Shown piece after piece: positions 34,522-43,043 of a stretch of 64,000 nucleotides of DNA. Origin of the DNA: Paraburkholderia sp. NMBU_R16 (GTDB taxonomy: Bacteria; Pseudomonadota; Gammaproteobacteria; Burkholderiales; Burkholderiaceae). Under the pieces are notes generated by a model, which was given only the letters and a program-made list of their open reading frames with translations, did no database searches and was not told the origin of the DNA. Where the stretch lies: the NCBI RefSeq assembly GCF_013282575.1, contig NZ_JAAAYE010000015.1, positions 51,951 to 115,950 of the forward strand, written 5' to 3'. The number at the start of each line of letters is the position of its first letter. The first letter of the stretch is position 1. Position numbers and translations under genes: made by a program.

Positions 34522-35733
34522 TGCAGGCTGACTTTCAGACTTCAAAAACAGCTCATGCATCGGTGCAAAATGCGCGTAGAGCGGCAAAATAGCGGCTCCC
34601 ATCGCCCGAGCATCGGTGCCGATCGTCCCTTCGAGCAACTGCGGTCGTACCATTCCCTCCCATTCGATCCGATCGAGCTCGCGCTGTGTGCGTCGAATGA
34701 TCTCGCGTACGAGTTGCCGATCGATCTCGCCATCCACCACCACAGCTTCGAGATCGATGAGTGCTGCCGAAGTCGCAATGGTCGAGGCAATGGCTGTGCA
34801 GGCTTCATCGAGCCAGCGGTCGGTGATAGGCCATACGTCGGCGTCAAAAGCCCGATGATCGTGCGCCGCCGCAGCCGGCGCTCCGCGCTCAGTCATACGC
34901 TGTTCGAGCACAAACCCCGACGCCGCATGCAGTAATTGCCGCGGCGCGTGTCCATTGCCGGCCGATAGTGGAATCGAGCCCACCGCGCCGGCATTACCAT
35001 GCGGCCCGCTATGCAGCCGGCCGTCGAGCACCAGTCCTCCACCGATAAACGTACCGACAAAGAGATAAAGAAACGTCCGGATTCCGCGCCCTTGGCCCAT
35101 CACGAGTTCGGCCGCGCAAGCGGCAGTCGTATCCTTTGCGAACTCGACAGGCAATCCGCTCATTGCCGCTATACGCGTGCGAATGTCGATGGCATTCCAG
35201 CCATCAAGCACCCCAGGTGGCGCGCCCAGAAACTCGCGCCACCCGCCAAGCCAGAGCGGTGCGGCGACCCCCATGCCAACTACCTTGGCAGCCCCATCCC
35301 CCAGCATCGTCATCACGCGCCCGAGGTTGCGCTCGAGCGTGGGAAAAAGCGTCTGCGGGTCCGGATAGGCGTACTCGAACACTTCGCGACTGCGGACGTG
35401 TCCAACGAAATCCAGCGCCAGCACATCCAGGCTGCGACGCCCGACTTTGATGCCGATGGTATAAGCGCCGTCAGGCTGCAACGCAATCGGCACCGACGGC
35501 TGCCCGATGCGTCCGCGCACACGAGCCTGCTTGACGAGCAGCCCATCCTCGATAAGCCGATCGACAATCATCGACGCCGTCTGCATCGACAGCCTCGTGA
35601 GGCGAGCGACATCTGCCTTGGCGAGCGAGCCATGGAGCCGGATCGCCTGCAGCACGATCCGCTCGTTGAACTGCCGCATGCCGACTTGGTTCGACCCGAC
35701 CGGGCGTGTTGCGGGGGGATGTGCCCGGCTCAT
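34501..35733 (-). CDS. ROK-family transcriptional regulator (FrcR-like)
   Basis: This is a 410-residue regulator. An N-terminal winged helix (about residues 15-75, FNERIVLQAIRLHGSLAKADVARLT in part) is joined to a ROK sugar-binding domain: IGIKVGRRSLDVLALDF, VGMGVAAPL, FAKDTTAACAAELV and FIGGGLVLDGRLHSG. The zinc motif CxCGxxGC typical of ROK proteins is missing; the equivalent region reads HAPRQLLHAASGF. I start at ATG 35733, 37 bases after the ABC ATPase gene; an upstream in-frame start at 35805 would overlap that gene. As the last gene of frcBCA it probably represses that operon until the sugar binds. Confidence 0.85.
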   Translation of the reverse strand: MSRAHPPATRPVGSNQVGMRQFNERIVLQAIRLHGSLAKADVARLTRLSMQTASMIVDRLIEDGLLVKQARVRGRIGQPSVPIALQPDGAYTIGIKVGRRSLDVLALDFVGHVRSREVFEYAYPDPQTLFPTLERNLGRVMTMLGDGAAKVVGMGVAAPLWLGGWREFLGAPPGVLDGWNAIDIRTRIAAMSGLPVEFAKDTTAACAAELVMGQGRGIRTFLYLFVGTFIGGGLVLDGRLHSGPHGNAGAVGSIPLSAGNGHAPRQLLHAASGFVLEQRMTERGAPAAAAHDHRAFDADVWPITDRWLDEACTAIASTIATSAALIDLEAVVVDGEIDRQLVREIIRRTQRELDRIEWEGMVRPQLLEGTIGTDARAMGAAILPLYAHFAPMHELFLKSESQPALRVERI

Positions 35734-35770
35734 CGTCGCCGTACCGCTGACGCGATTGCGCGATCGAAAA

Positions 35771-36565
35771 TCATGCGATCGCCTTGACGTCGGCCTCTTT
35801 GGCACCGGTCATGATCGCGACGGCTTCCGACATATGGATGTCTTTCGTGTTGACGAGCGCGGCGCGCCGGCCGAGACGCTGGATATGGATGCGATCGGCA
35901 ATTTCGAAGACATGCGGCATGTTGTGACTGATCAAGATGACCGGCAGGCCACGGTCGCGCACGCGCCGGATGAGCTCGAGCACCATGTTGCCTTCCTTCA
36001 CGCCTAGCGCGGCCGTCGGCTCGTCGAGAATCACGACATGGCGCGCGAACGCGGCGCTGCGCGCCACGGCCACACCCTGGCGCTGTCCGCCCGAGAGCGT
36101 TTCGACCGCCTGCCGCATCGAGCGAATCCCGATCTGCAGGTCCTTCATGGCGGAAGTCGCTTCCTCGAGCATGCGGCGCTTGTCGATCATCTGGAGGATG
36201 GAGCCGCGCCAGCCCGGCAGTCGGCGTTCGCGTCCGAGAAAAAGGTTTTCCGCGATCGTCATCGCGGGCGCGACCGCGAGTTCCTGATAGACGGTCTCGA
36301 TGCCTTTCTCGCGCGCATCGAGCGGGCTGCGGAATTGCACGCGTGCGCCGTCGAGCAGGATTTCGCCTTCGTCAGGCACGAGTGCACCGGAGAGCGCCTT
36401 GATCAGCGACGATTTGCCCGCACCGTTATCGCCGATGACGGCGAGGATTTCACCGGGCAGGACCTCGAAATCGCAACCGTCGAGCGCGGTGACTTGTCCG
36501 TAGCGCTTGACGAGGCCCCGGGCCTGCAGCACCGGCGCGGCCGAATGGGAAGAGGGTGTCGACAT
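35771..36565 (-). CDS. frcA: Sugar ABC transporter ATP-binding protein, single domain (FrcA-like)
   Basis: This 264-residue ATPase drives import of a monosaccharide. The Walker A is GDNGAGKS (45-52), the signature is LSGGQRQGVAVARSAAF, the Walker B is VVILDEPTAALG and the switch His is in LISHNMPHV. It has one nucleotide-binding domain, unlike the fused two-domain RbsA, and so fits the FrcA subgroup of the ribose/fructose family. It lies between the permease (27-base gap) and the ROK regulator. Confidence 0.92.
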   Translation of the reverse strand: MSTPSSHSAAPVLQARGLVKRYGQVTALDGCDFEVLPGEILAVIGDNGAGKSSLIKALSGALVPDEGEILLDGARVQFRSPLDAREKGIETVYQELAVAPAMTIAENLFLGRERRLPGWRGSILQMIDKRRMLEEATSAMKDLQIGIRSMRQAVETLSGGQRQGVAVARSAAFARHVVILDEPTAALGVKEGNMVLELIRRVRDRGLPVILISHNMPHVFEIADRIHIQRLGRRAALVNTKDIHMSEAVAIMTGAKEADVKAIA

Positions 36566-36592
36566 GGCGGTTCCTTGATGAATACAGGCGCG

Positions 36593-37591
36593 TCAGGCGC
36601 GGCGATGCGAGAGCTTGTCGGCCGCAACGGCCAGAATCACGAGAACACCGGTGATCAATACCTGATACACCGACGAGACGCCGATCAGCGTCAGCCCGTT
36701 GCGGAACACACCGACGATCAGCGCGCCGAGCAGTGTGCCGACGATCGACCCGCGCCCGCCGAAGAGGCTCGTGCCGCCGAGCACGACAGCCGTGATGCTG
36801 TCGAGATTCTCGGTCTGTCCGGCCTGCGGGTCGCCAACGCCGGTTCGCGAGACGAGCAGCAGGGCGGCAATGCCGTAGATGAAGCCGGCTATCGTATAAA
36901 CGCAAACGAGGATGCGCTGCGACGACAGGCCCATGAGCCGCGCCGCTTCGGGGTTGTTACCGAGCGCATAGAGATGCCGGCCGGGGACGGTATTTCGGAG
37001 TACGAACCAGGTCGCGAGATACATGAGCAGCGCGAGCACGGTTCCATAGGTAACCTCGGCCGGGCCGATCGAGAATGTGTTGCCGAGGAACATCATCGCG
37101 TCGGGCAGATTCGAGACCGTTTCGGCATTCGAGTAGATCTGCGTGAGCGCGAACGCGATGTTGAGCGTACCGAGCGTCACGATGAAGGACGGCAGCTTGA
37201 TGCGCGTGACCAGTACCCCGTTCAGAAGTCCGAACAATGCACTGGCGCCCATGCCGCAGAGAATCGCCAGTACGGGCGGCACGCCGAGGCCTACGGCGAA
37301 CTTCGTCATGACGATGGAGCCGAAGGCCATCACCATGCCGCACGACAGATCGATACCCGCGGTGAGCACGATCAGCGTCTGGCCGATGGCGATCACGGCG
37401 ACGACCATCGTCTGCTGCAGAATCAGCGAGAAATTCTGAAACGAAAGGAAGCGATGAGTCTGCGTGAAGAAGAATGCGCAGGCGGCGATCAGTGCGATCA
37501 GCGGGCCGGCTTCGGCGATGGTCGGCATGCGGTGCTGATGCGGCCGCGAGACGGGTGCCGGTGCGACCGGCGGAGCGGATCGAGTCGTCAT
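36593..37591 (-). CDS. frcC: Sugar ABC transporter permease (FrcC/RbsC family)
   Basis: This 332-residue inner membrane permease carries the sugar. It has about eight to ten hydrophobic helices. The family signature is AGIDLSCGMVMAFGS and the cytoplasmic coupling loop is GNNPEAARLMGLSSQRI, followed by GGTSLFGGRGSIVGTLLGA. The start at ATG 37591 follows the binding-protein gene by 80 bases. It works with FrcA and FrcB; ribose, fructose or a related sugar is likely. Confidence 0.92.
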   Translation of the reverse strand: MTTRSAPPVAPAPVSRPHQHRMPTIAEAGPLIALIAACAFFFTQTHRFLSFQNFSLILQQTMVVAVIAIGQTLIVLTAGIDLSCGMVMAFGSIVMTKFAVGLGVPPVLAILCGMGASALFGLLNGVLVTRIKLPSFIVTLGTLNIAFALTQIYSNAETVSNLPDAMMFLGNTFSIGPAEVTYGTVLALLMYLATWFVLRNTVPGRHLYALGNNPEAARLMGLSSQRILVCVYTIAGFIYGIAALLLVSRTGVGDPQAGQTENLDSITAVVLGGTSLFGGRGSIVGTLLGALIVGVFRNGLTLIGVSSVYQVLITGVLVILAVAADKLSHRRA

Positions 37592-37671
37592 GGTGCGTCT
37601 TCTCGTCAGTACGGGGGATAACGTGGCGCGGACTTCGTCAGAGGGCCCGAAGGCCGCGCCGGAGGGAGGGC

Positions 37672-38670
37672 TTAGCTGCCCCAGCAGTTTTCGAGGCCGA
37701 ACTTCGTGTCCTTGCTGTCCACGCCTTGCATCGGCTTGTCGGTGATGAGGGTCACGCCGGTGTCCTTGTAGCCGCTGACCTTCTTGCCGGTCTTGGCATA
37801 CTCGGCTCCGGCTTCCACGCCGAGCGCCGCCATCTTGAGCGGGTACTGCTGCGCGGTGGCGGCGATCTGGCCGGCCTTCACGTTGCGCACGCCTTCGCAG
37901 CCGCCGTCGATCGATACGATCAACACGTCTTTCTCCTTGCCGGCTGCCTTCAGTGCGCGATAAGCGCCGGCTGCCGCAGGCTCGTTGATCGTATAGACCA
38001 CATTGATATCGGCGGCCTTTTGCAGGCAGTTTTCCATTGCCGTTTGACCCTTCGCCCGGTCGCCGCGCGTGTCCTGGCTGCACACGATGCTCGGATCGCC
38101 TTCCTTGATGCCGAAGCCCTTCAAAAAGCCGTTATGGCGCAGAACGCCGACGGAAATTCCCGGTGCGAGATCGAGCGTGGCGATCTTGGCGGGCTTGCTG
38201 CCGAGCGCGGCTTTGGCGTATTCGCCGATCAATTCGCCGGCCTTGAAGTTGTTGGTGGCGAACAGCGCATCGGTCGCATCCTGCGGATCGGTCGGCGTAT
38301 CGAGCGCAATGACCATGACACCGGCCGAGCGCGCCTTCTTGATGGCCGGAACGATGGCTTTCGTATCGCTCGGCGTGATGAGGATGGCCTTGGCGCCCGC
38401 GGCCGTCATGTTCTCGATCGCGGTCATCTGGCTGGCGTTGTCGCCGTCGAACTTGCCGGCGGCCGTTCGCAGCTCGACTCCGTCCTTCTTCGCGGCGTCC
38501 TCGGCACCTTGTTTCATCTTGACGAAGAACGGATTGGTGTCGGTCTTGGTAATCAGACCGACGACAACCTTGTCGGCCGCGCGAGTGCCGCTCGCGCAGA
38601 GCGCTGCGGCAACGGCCGTGGACAACATGGCGGCGCGCGCGAGCGCGGCATAGGGGCGAGTCTTCATCAA
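37672..38670 (-). CDS. frcB: Sugar ABC transporter periplasmic binding protein (FrcB-like)
   Basis: This is a 332-residue periplasmic protein of the ribose-binding (Peripla_BP_4) family. The signal peptide ends near [11 protein letters not shown]. Mature motifs are [49 protein letters not shown] and ANGDG-like later strands ([17 protein letters not shown]). Similarity in layout to Sinorhizobium FrcB suggests fructose, ribose or mannose. It is the first gene of frcBCA plus the regulator, with a palindromic operator about 50-80 bases upstream. Confidence 0.92.
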   Translation of the reverse strand: MMKTRPYAALARAAMLSTAVAAALCASGTRAADKVVVGLITKTDTNPFFVKMKQGAEDAAKKDGVELRTAAGKFDGDNASQMTAIENMTAAGAKAILITPSDTKAIVPAIKKARSAGVMVIALDTPTDPQDATDALFATNNFKAGELIGEYAKAALGSKPAKIATLDLAPGISVGVLRHNGFLKGFGIKEGDPSIVCSQDTRGDRAKGQTAMENCLQKAADINVVYTINEPAAAGAYRALKAAGKEKDVLIVSIDGGCEGVRNVKAGQIAATAQQYPLKMAALGVEAGAEYAKTGKKVSGYKDTGVTLITDKPMQGVDSKDTKFGLENCWGS

Positions 38671-38721
38671 GGGTTCCTCCTCCGATGGGTGCAGCGGTTC
38701 TTGTTGGTGATGGCTTCGAAG

Positions 38722-38746
38722 ACTAAATCAACTTGCGTGATTTAGT
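38722..38746. promoter_or_regulatory. Palindromic operator upstream of frcB
   Basis: ACTAAATCA (38722-38730) and TGATTTAGT (38738-38746) form a perfect 9-bp inverted repeat with a 7-base spacer, 52 bases before the frcB start. The half-site ends TTTAGT/ACTAAA resemble operators of ROK repressors such as XylR, and the ROK regulator is the last gene of the operon. Binding by that regulator is inferred. Confidence 0.7.
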
Positions 38747-38912
38747 ACAGCAGCGCGGAGACGAGGAGTCAAGAAACAGGAAATGCGGCGGTGCGGCATA
38801 ACCGTGGCAGGCGAGTGCGCGGAGCGGCCCGTAAAAAGGCCGCAGTGTGCTTATGTTGCTTTGCGCAAATGCGATTGCCGGCTACGGGTAAATCCGGAGG
38901 AAAAAGCAAAGA

Positions 38913-38941
38913 AAAAGCCCGTTCGAAAGAGCGGGCCTTTT
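38913..38941 (-). terminator. Rho-independent terminator of flhDC
   Basis: A stem of GCCCG plus further pairs around a GAAA-type loop is flanked by A-runs and T-runs: on the minus strand GGCCCGCTC, TTTC, GAACGGGC, then TTTTTCTTT. It lies about 50 bases after the flhC stop. One mismatch interrupts the stem. Confidence 0.8.
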
Positions 38942-38990
38942 GAAAAGAGAGCGTGAAGCGCTCGCGTGGCGGAGACGATATGCGGCGGTT

Positions 38991-39551
38991 TTACGCCGCG
39001 CAGGCGGCTTGGACCGCTTCTTTACCCGCGGCGGCTTTCTTGGTCTTACCGGCCCTCGAAGGCGGTTGACACGCGCCGCATACGACGTTTTGCTGAAGGT
39101 CGTGCTTGTGCGCGATGAATTTGCCGCTGCAGCGGCAGCAGGGCGTGAGCTGCAGCATGTCGGCGTCGAAAAAGCGCACGAGCGTCCACGCACGCGTGAG
39201 ATCGAGCACCGGCTCGCATTCGCCGTGTCTGCAGTGCTCGAGATAAAGCCGGTAGCCTTTGGTCAATGCGTCCAGATGCGAGCAGCCCGCTTCGTTTTTC
39301 AGAAAGAGGTACGTGTTATAGAACAGCGACGCATGGATGTTGGCCAGCCAGGTCATGTACCAGTCCGCCGAGAAAGGCAGCATGCCTTTGGGCGGCGAGG
39401 CGCCCTTGATCTCGCGATAAAGGCGAATCATCCGATCCCGCGACAGCGACAACTCGCTTTCGAGCACCTGCATGCGCGCGCCGAGTTCGATCAGGGCGAT
39501 GGCGCGAAAGACTTCCTGGGCGTCTTCGGTGAGGCTTTTCTTCGGACCCAT
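38991..39551 (-). CDS. flhC: Flagellar master regulator subunit FlhC
   Basis: This is the 186-residue subunit of the FlhD4C2 activator that switches on class II flagellar genes. The N-terminus MGPKKSLTEDAQEVFRAIAL is typical. The zinc site is complete: Cys138 and Cys141 in TPCCRCSG, Cys158 and Cys161 in VVCGACQPP, matching E. coli positions within one residue. A basic C-terminal tail (KTKKAAAGKEAVQA) follows. The start at ATG 39551 lies 10 bases after flhD. The rest of the frame upstream overlaps flhD and is not coding. Confidence 0.96.
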   Translation of the reverse strand: MGPKKSLTEDAQEVFRAIALIELGARMQVLESELSLSRDRMIRLYREIKGASPPKGMLPFSADWYMTWLANIHASLFYNTYLFLKNEAGCSHLDALTKGYRLYLEHCRHGECEPVLDLTRAWTLVRFFDADMLQLTPCCRCSGKFIAHKHDLQQNVVCGACQPPSRAGKTKKAAAGKEAVQAACAA

Positions 39552-39561
39552 GACGCGCCCC

Positions 39562-39882
39562 TTAAGCGAATTGTTCGACCGGCTGACCCGCGAGGAGAAT
39601 CGCGGCATGCGTTGCGGCGACATCGGTATTCTTGGCCGTTTGGGTGAGGGCCGAGAGCATCGAATGGTCGTTGAAGCGGAAAAAGCACAGCAACTGGTCC
39701 GACGAGGCCAGCTTGACGCATTGCGCGAGCGAAAGACCGGCGAGCAGATCGGCCAGTTGCGACGACAGGCCAAGGCGGAACATGCCGATCGCCTTGTCCT
39801 CGCGCAGCATGCGCTGCGCGAGCATGATGTACGACAGGTTAATTTCGCGGATTGAATCCAGCGTCTCGCCGTTGCGGTCCAT
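39562..39882 (-). CDS. flhD: Flagellar master regulator subunit FlhD
   Basis: This is the 106-residue partner of FlhC. It reads LDSIREINLSYIMLAQRMLR, then MFRLGLSSQLADLLAGLSLAQ, typical FlhD. It helps form the hexameric activator that recruits sigma-70 RNA polymerase to flagellar promoters. It is the first gene of flhDC, transcribed leftward from a long A/T-rich region (39883-40353). In Burkholderiaceae its expression integrates nutritional, osmotic and quorum signals; here a GTTAC-N5-GTAAC palindrome lies in that region. Confidence 0.95.
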   Translation of the reverse strand: MDRNGETLDSIREINLSYIMLAQRMLREDKAIGMFRLGLSSQLADLLAGLSLAQCVKLASSDQLLCFFRFNDHSMLSALTQTAKNTDVAATHAAILLAGQPVEQFA

Positions 39883-40353
39883 TTGTCACGCTTCCGAAGC
39901 CCCGTTGGTTTGTTTCCGGTAATTTGTACCGTGTAATTCTTTCTTTTTTCGGCCGACAACGTTTGCTCGACCGTTCCAGTAACTTTGATACAAGGCGTTA
40001 CATTTCGTAACAACCAATGAAGCGCATTGTACGAACTGAACTTCGGTAAATCAATCCCTTCCCATAAAATGTACGAAAAATTTATCTAAGGGTTTTCGGC
40101 AATTTTTTCGCGAATGTGTAACAGGGAAAGTTGACCGATGTCGCTCAGACGTTTGATTCCGTTACCGAAACGGGGCTCGCTGGATGGAAGAGGAAAAAAA
40201 TGCGGCTGCCGCGCGGCGGTGGGCGCCGTGTGACGAACGAGCGGGGAAGAGCAACCTATTGGCTCGATCTATTTGCGGCGCCCGCGCCGATAGTTGCTGG
40301 CGAAGACCGCAGACGCGGGCGCCGTGCTCAGGGTGACGCTGACAGCGAGCGTG
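39883..40353. other. Long A/T-rich flhDC upstream region
   Basis: These 471 bases separate flhD from pcaD. The part next to flhD (39883 to about 40130) is far more A/T-rich than the rest of the window. It holds a palindrome GTTAC-ATTTC-GTAAC (39997-40011) and many T- and A-runs, typical of a master regulator control region. A short plus-strand open frame from 40131 has no convincing ribosome site. I see no RNA gene. Confidence 0.6.
39997..40011. promoter_or_regulatory. Palindrome GTTAC-N5-GTAAC upstream of flhD
   Basis: GTTAC (39997-40001) and GTAAC (40007-40011) flank ATTTC, about 115 bases before the flhD start. A near-identical 15-mer (GTTACATTAAGTAAC) occurs at 55574-55588 upstream of a secreted beta-propeller gene, with 13 of 15 bases matching. 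A common transcription factor is inferred. Confidence 0.4.
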
Positions 40354-41109
40354 TCAGGCGAGGAACTTCAGCAGTGCGTCGGTAAATGCGGGCGCAGCTT
40401 CGACGTTCGACAAATGCGCAGCGTCGATCGGGACGAGTTGCGCGCCACGAATGCGATCCACCATGAACCGAGCATCGGCTACCGTCGTAACTGGATCATG
40501 CTCGCCTGCTATCACGAGCGTGGGGCATTCGATGCGCTCGATCTCGTCGCGCAGGTCCGTGCGGGCCAGTACCTCGCAGCCGGCTATGTAGCCTTCGGGT
40601 GAAAGCGTGCGCAAGCGCGCGGTCAGCGCGTCGACGGTCGATCCGTGCGCCGCCACGAACCCCTGCGTAAACCAGCGCGCGGCGGAGCCTCCCGCCACTT
40701 CGTCGAGCCCGCGCGAGCGTACCAGCTCGATGCGCTCGCGCCAGCCCTCCGATTTGCCGATGCAGGCCGCCGTATTGCAGAGCACGAGCTTGTCGATGCG
40801 CGTCGCCGCATGAATGCCGAGCCACTGCCCGGTCAAGCCTCCCATCGAAAGGCCGACGAAGTGCGCGCGTTCGATATCGAGCAAGTCCAGCAGCGCGAGC
40901 ACGTCGCGTCCGTAATCGTCGATGGCATAAGGCGGCGGTGGGAGTGCCGAGCGGCCGTGTCCACGCGTGTCATAGCGCAGCACGCGAAAGGTGCGCGCGA
41001 GGACTTCGGCTTGCGGGTCCCACATTTCGAGCGTGGTGCCGAGCGAGTTCGACAGTACGACCACCGGGGCGCCCGCCGGTCCGGCAAGCTCGTAATGAAG
41101 CGTCGTCAT
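40354..41109 (-). CDS. pcaD: 3-oxoadipate enol-lactonase
   Basis: This 251-residue alpha/beta hydrolase opens the enol-lactone of 3-oxoadipate in the protocatechuate branch. Nucleophile Ser88 sits in VGLSMGGLTGQWLG; the oxyanion and acid blocks are NSLGTTLEMWDPQ, YDTRGHGRS and IAGEHDPVTTV; the C-terminal His is in DAAHLSNVEAAPAF. Its 251 residues fit PcaD. It is the last gene of pcaIJFD, 33 bases after pcaF. The decarboxylase (pcaC) and cycloisomerase (pcaB) are not in the window. Confidence 0.93.
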   Translation of the reverse strand: MTTLHYELAGPAGAPVVVLSNSLGTTLEMWDPQAEVLARTFRVLRYDTRGHGRSALPPPPYAIDDYGRDVLALLDLLDIERAHFVGLSMGGLTGQWLGIHAATRIDKLVLCNTAACIGKSEGWRERIELVRSRGLDEVAGGSAARWFTQGFVAAHGSTVDALTARLRTLSPEGYIAGCEVLARTDLRDEIERIECPTLVIAGEHDPVTTVADARFMVDRIRGAQLVPIDAAHLSNVEAAPAFTDALLKFLA

Positions 41110-41142
41110 GATTGTGGTGTCTCCGGTCGATGGCGTAGCCGA

Positions 41143-42345
41143 TCATACGCGCTCGATGACGAGCGCGATTCCTTGACCGACGCCGATGCACATCGCGCAC
41201 AGCGCGTAGCGGCCCCCCGTGCGGGCAAGCTGATAGGTGGCCGTGGTCGCGAGGCGGGCACCCGATGCGCCGAGCGGGTGCCCAAGCGCAATCGCGCCGC
41301 CGTTCGGATTGACGCGGGCATCGTCGTCCGCGAGCCCGAGGCTGCGTGTCACGGCGAGCGCCTGCGCGGCGAAGGCTTCGTTCAGTTCGATGACATCGAT
41401 GCGATCGAGTGCGAGGCCGGCTTTGTCCAAAACTTTGCGGACCGCCTGAGCCGGGCCGAAGCCCATGATGCGCGGCGCGAGGCCGCTCGTGGCCATCGCG
41501 ATCACGCGCGCGCGCGGACGCAGTCCGAAGCGCGCAGCCGTTCGTTCGTTGGCGAGCAACAGCGCGCAGGCGCCGTCGTTGACGCCCGATGCGTTGCCCG
41601 CCGTCACCGTGCCGTCGGGACGCACGACGCCCTTGAGCTTGGCCAGCGCTTCGAGCGTCGTCGCGCGCGGGTGCTCGTCCTTGGCCACGACGAGCGGCTC
41701 GCCCTTTTTCTGAGCTACGTGAACGGCGATCAGCTCGTCATCGAAGCGCCCGGCTTCCTGCGCGGCTGCGGTGCGCATTTGCGAACGCAGGGCGAAGGCG
41801 TCCTGGTCTTGACGGCTCACGCCGAACTCCGTTGCGACGTTTTCCGCGGTCTCGGGCATCGAGTCGACGCCGTACATCGCTTTCATCGCCGGGTTGACGA
41901 AGCGCCATCCGATCGTTGTGTCTTCAACTTTCATCGAGCGGCTGAACGCGCTGTCGGCCTTGCCCATGACGAACGGCGCCCGGCTCATGCTTTCGACGCC
42001 GCCCGCGATCATGAGGCCCGTCTCGCCGGTCTTGATCGCGCGTGCCGCGATGCCGAGCGCATCGAGCCCCGAGCCGCAAAGCCGGTTCACGGTGCTGCCC
42101 GGAACCTCGACCGGCAGCCCGGCGAGCAGCGCGGCCATGCGGGCGACGTTGCGGTTGTCTTCGCCGGCCTGATTCGCACAGCCGTAGATGACGTCGTCGA
42201 TCGCCTGCCAGTCCACGCCGGCATTGCGTTCGACGAGTGCCTTGATCGGCAATGCGGCGAGATCGTCGGCGCGAACCGGGGCCAATGCGCCGCCGTAGCG
42301 GCCGAATGGGGTGCGCACGGCGTCGCAGATATAAGCATCGTTCAT
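41143..42345 (-). CDS. pcaF: 3-oxoadipyl-CoA thiolase
   Basis: This 400-residue thiolase splits 3-oxoadipyl-CoA to succinyl-CoA and acetyl-CoA. Catalytic Cys90 is in NRLCGSGLDAL; the C-terminal pair is His in GGAIALGHPLGASGAR and Cys in ALCAMCIGVGQG. The N-terminus MNDAYICDAVRTPFGRYGGAL is characteristic of PcaF rather than general FadA. It is 37 bases after pcaJ in the pca operon. Confidence 0.95.
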   Translation of the reverse strand: MNDAYICDAVRTPFGRYGGALAPVRADDLAALPIKALVERNAGVDWQAIDDVIYGCANQAGEDNRNVARMAALLAGLPVEVPGSTVNRLCGSGLDALGIAARAIKTGETGLMIAGGVESMSRAPFVMGKADSAFSRSMKVEDTTIGWRFVNPAMKAMYGVDSMPETAENVATEFGVSRQDQDAFALRSQMRTAAAQEAGRFDDELIAVHVAQKKGEPLVVAKDEHPRATTLEALAKLKGVVRPDGTVTAGNASGVNDGACALLLANERTAARFGLRPRARVIAMATSGLAPRIMGFGPAQAVRKVLDKAGLALDRIDVIELNEAFAAQALAVTRSLGLADDDARVNPNGGAIALGHPLGASGARLATTATYQLARTGGRYALCAMCIGVGQGIALVIERV

Positions 42346-42382
42346 GGGTGTCTGTCCTTTGGCGTTCGTTCGGATGCTTTCG

Positions 42383-43033
42383 TCAAGCAGCGCGCGGTGC
42401 GTGGATGAGCGGCACGGGCGTTACGTTCTGCAGTGCTTCGAACGAAAGGCCTTCGACGATCTCGATCACTTCGAGACCGCGAGGCGTGATGTCGATGACG
42501 GCCAGATCGGTATAGATGCGATCGACGCAGCCGATGCCGGTCAAGGGATACGTGCAGCGCTCCACGATCTTGCATTCGCCCGTCTTCGTCAGATGATCGG
42601 TCATGACGAAAACTTGCTTGGCGCCGATCGCGAGATCCATGGCGCCGCCCACCGCCGGAATCGCGTCCGTTGCGCCGGTATGCCAGTTCGCGAGGTCGCC
42701 CGTGGCCGAGACCTGGAACGCACCGAGCACGCAGACGTCGAGGTGCCCGCCGCGCATCATCGCGAACGAGTCGCCATGATGAAAGAATGCGCCGCCTTCG
42801 AGCAACGTGACGGGCTCTTTGCCCGCGTTGATCAGTTCGGGGTCCTCATGACCCGCAGCTGGAGCAGGCCCCATGCCGAGCAGGCCGTTCTCGCTGTGAA
42901 GAAAGATCTCGCGGTCTTTCGGCAGATAGTTCGCGACCTTCGTCGGCAGGCCGATGCCGAGATTGACGTAAGCGCCTTCGGGGATGTCTTGCGCAACGCG
43001 CCGGGCGATATCGTCGCGGGTCCATTTGTTCAT
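42383..43033 (-). CDS. pcaJ: 3-oxoadipate CoA-transferase subunit B
   Basis: This is the 216-residue catalytic subunit of the succinyl-CoA:3-oxoadipate CoA-transferase. The catalytic Glu is in LHSENGLLGMGP, and VNLGIGLPTKVANYLP and GGAMDLAIGAK are family blocks. The start at ATG 43033 lies 10 bases after pcaI. The heterodimer or tetramer with PcaI acts in the cytoplasm. Confidence 0.94.
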   Translation of the reverse strand: MNKWTRDDIARRVAQDIPEGAYVNLGIGLPTKVANYLPKDREIFLHSENGLLGMGPAPAAGHEDPELINAGKEPVTLLEGGAFFHHGDSFAMMRGGHLDVCVLGAFQVSATGDLANWHTGATDAIPAVGGAMDLAIGAKQVFVMTDHLTKTGECKIVERCTYPLTGIGCVDRIYTDLAVIDITPRGLEVIEIVEGLSFEALQNVTPVPLIHAPRAA

Positions 43034-43043
43034 GCTGAGCTCC

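Larger units (their letters stand above)
38671..38990. other. Intergenic region upstream of frcB and downstream of flhC
   Basis: The 320 bases contain the frc promoter region with a strong palindrome (38722-38746) and, at the right end, the flhC terminator (38913-38941). The middle has no credible gene. Both parts are listed as separate features. Confidence 0.7.

Noticed and set aside
36038..37621. Plus-strand frame of 527 codons opposite frcA and frcC
   Set aside because: Highly charged, no domain, and crosses two certain genes on the other strand.
40131..40385. Plus-strand open frame upstream of flhD
   Set aside because: Starts at a TTG without a ribosome site, partly overlaps the pcaD end, and has no recognisable family.
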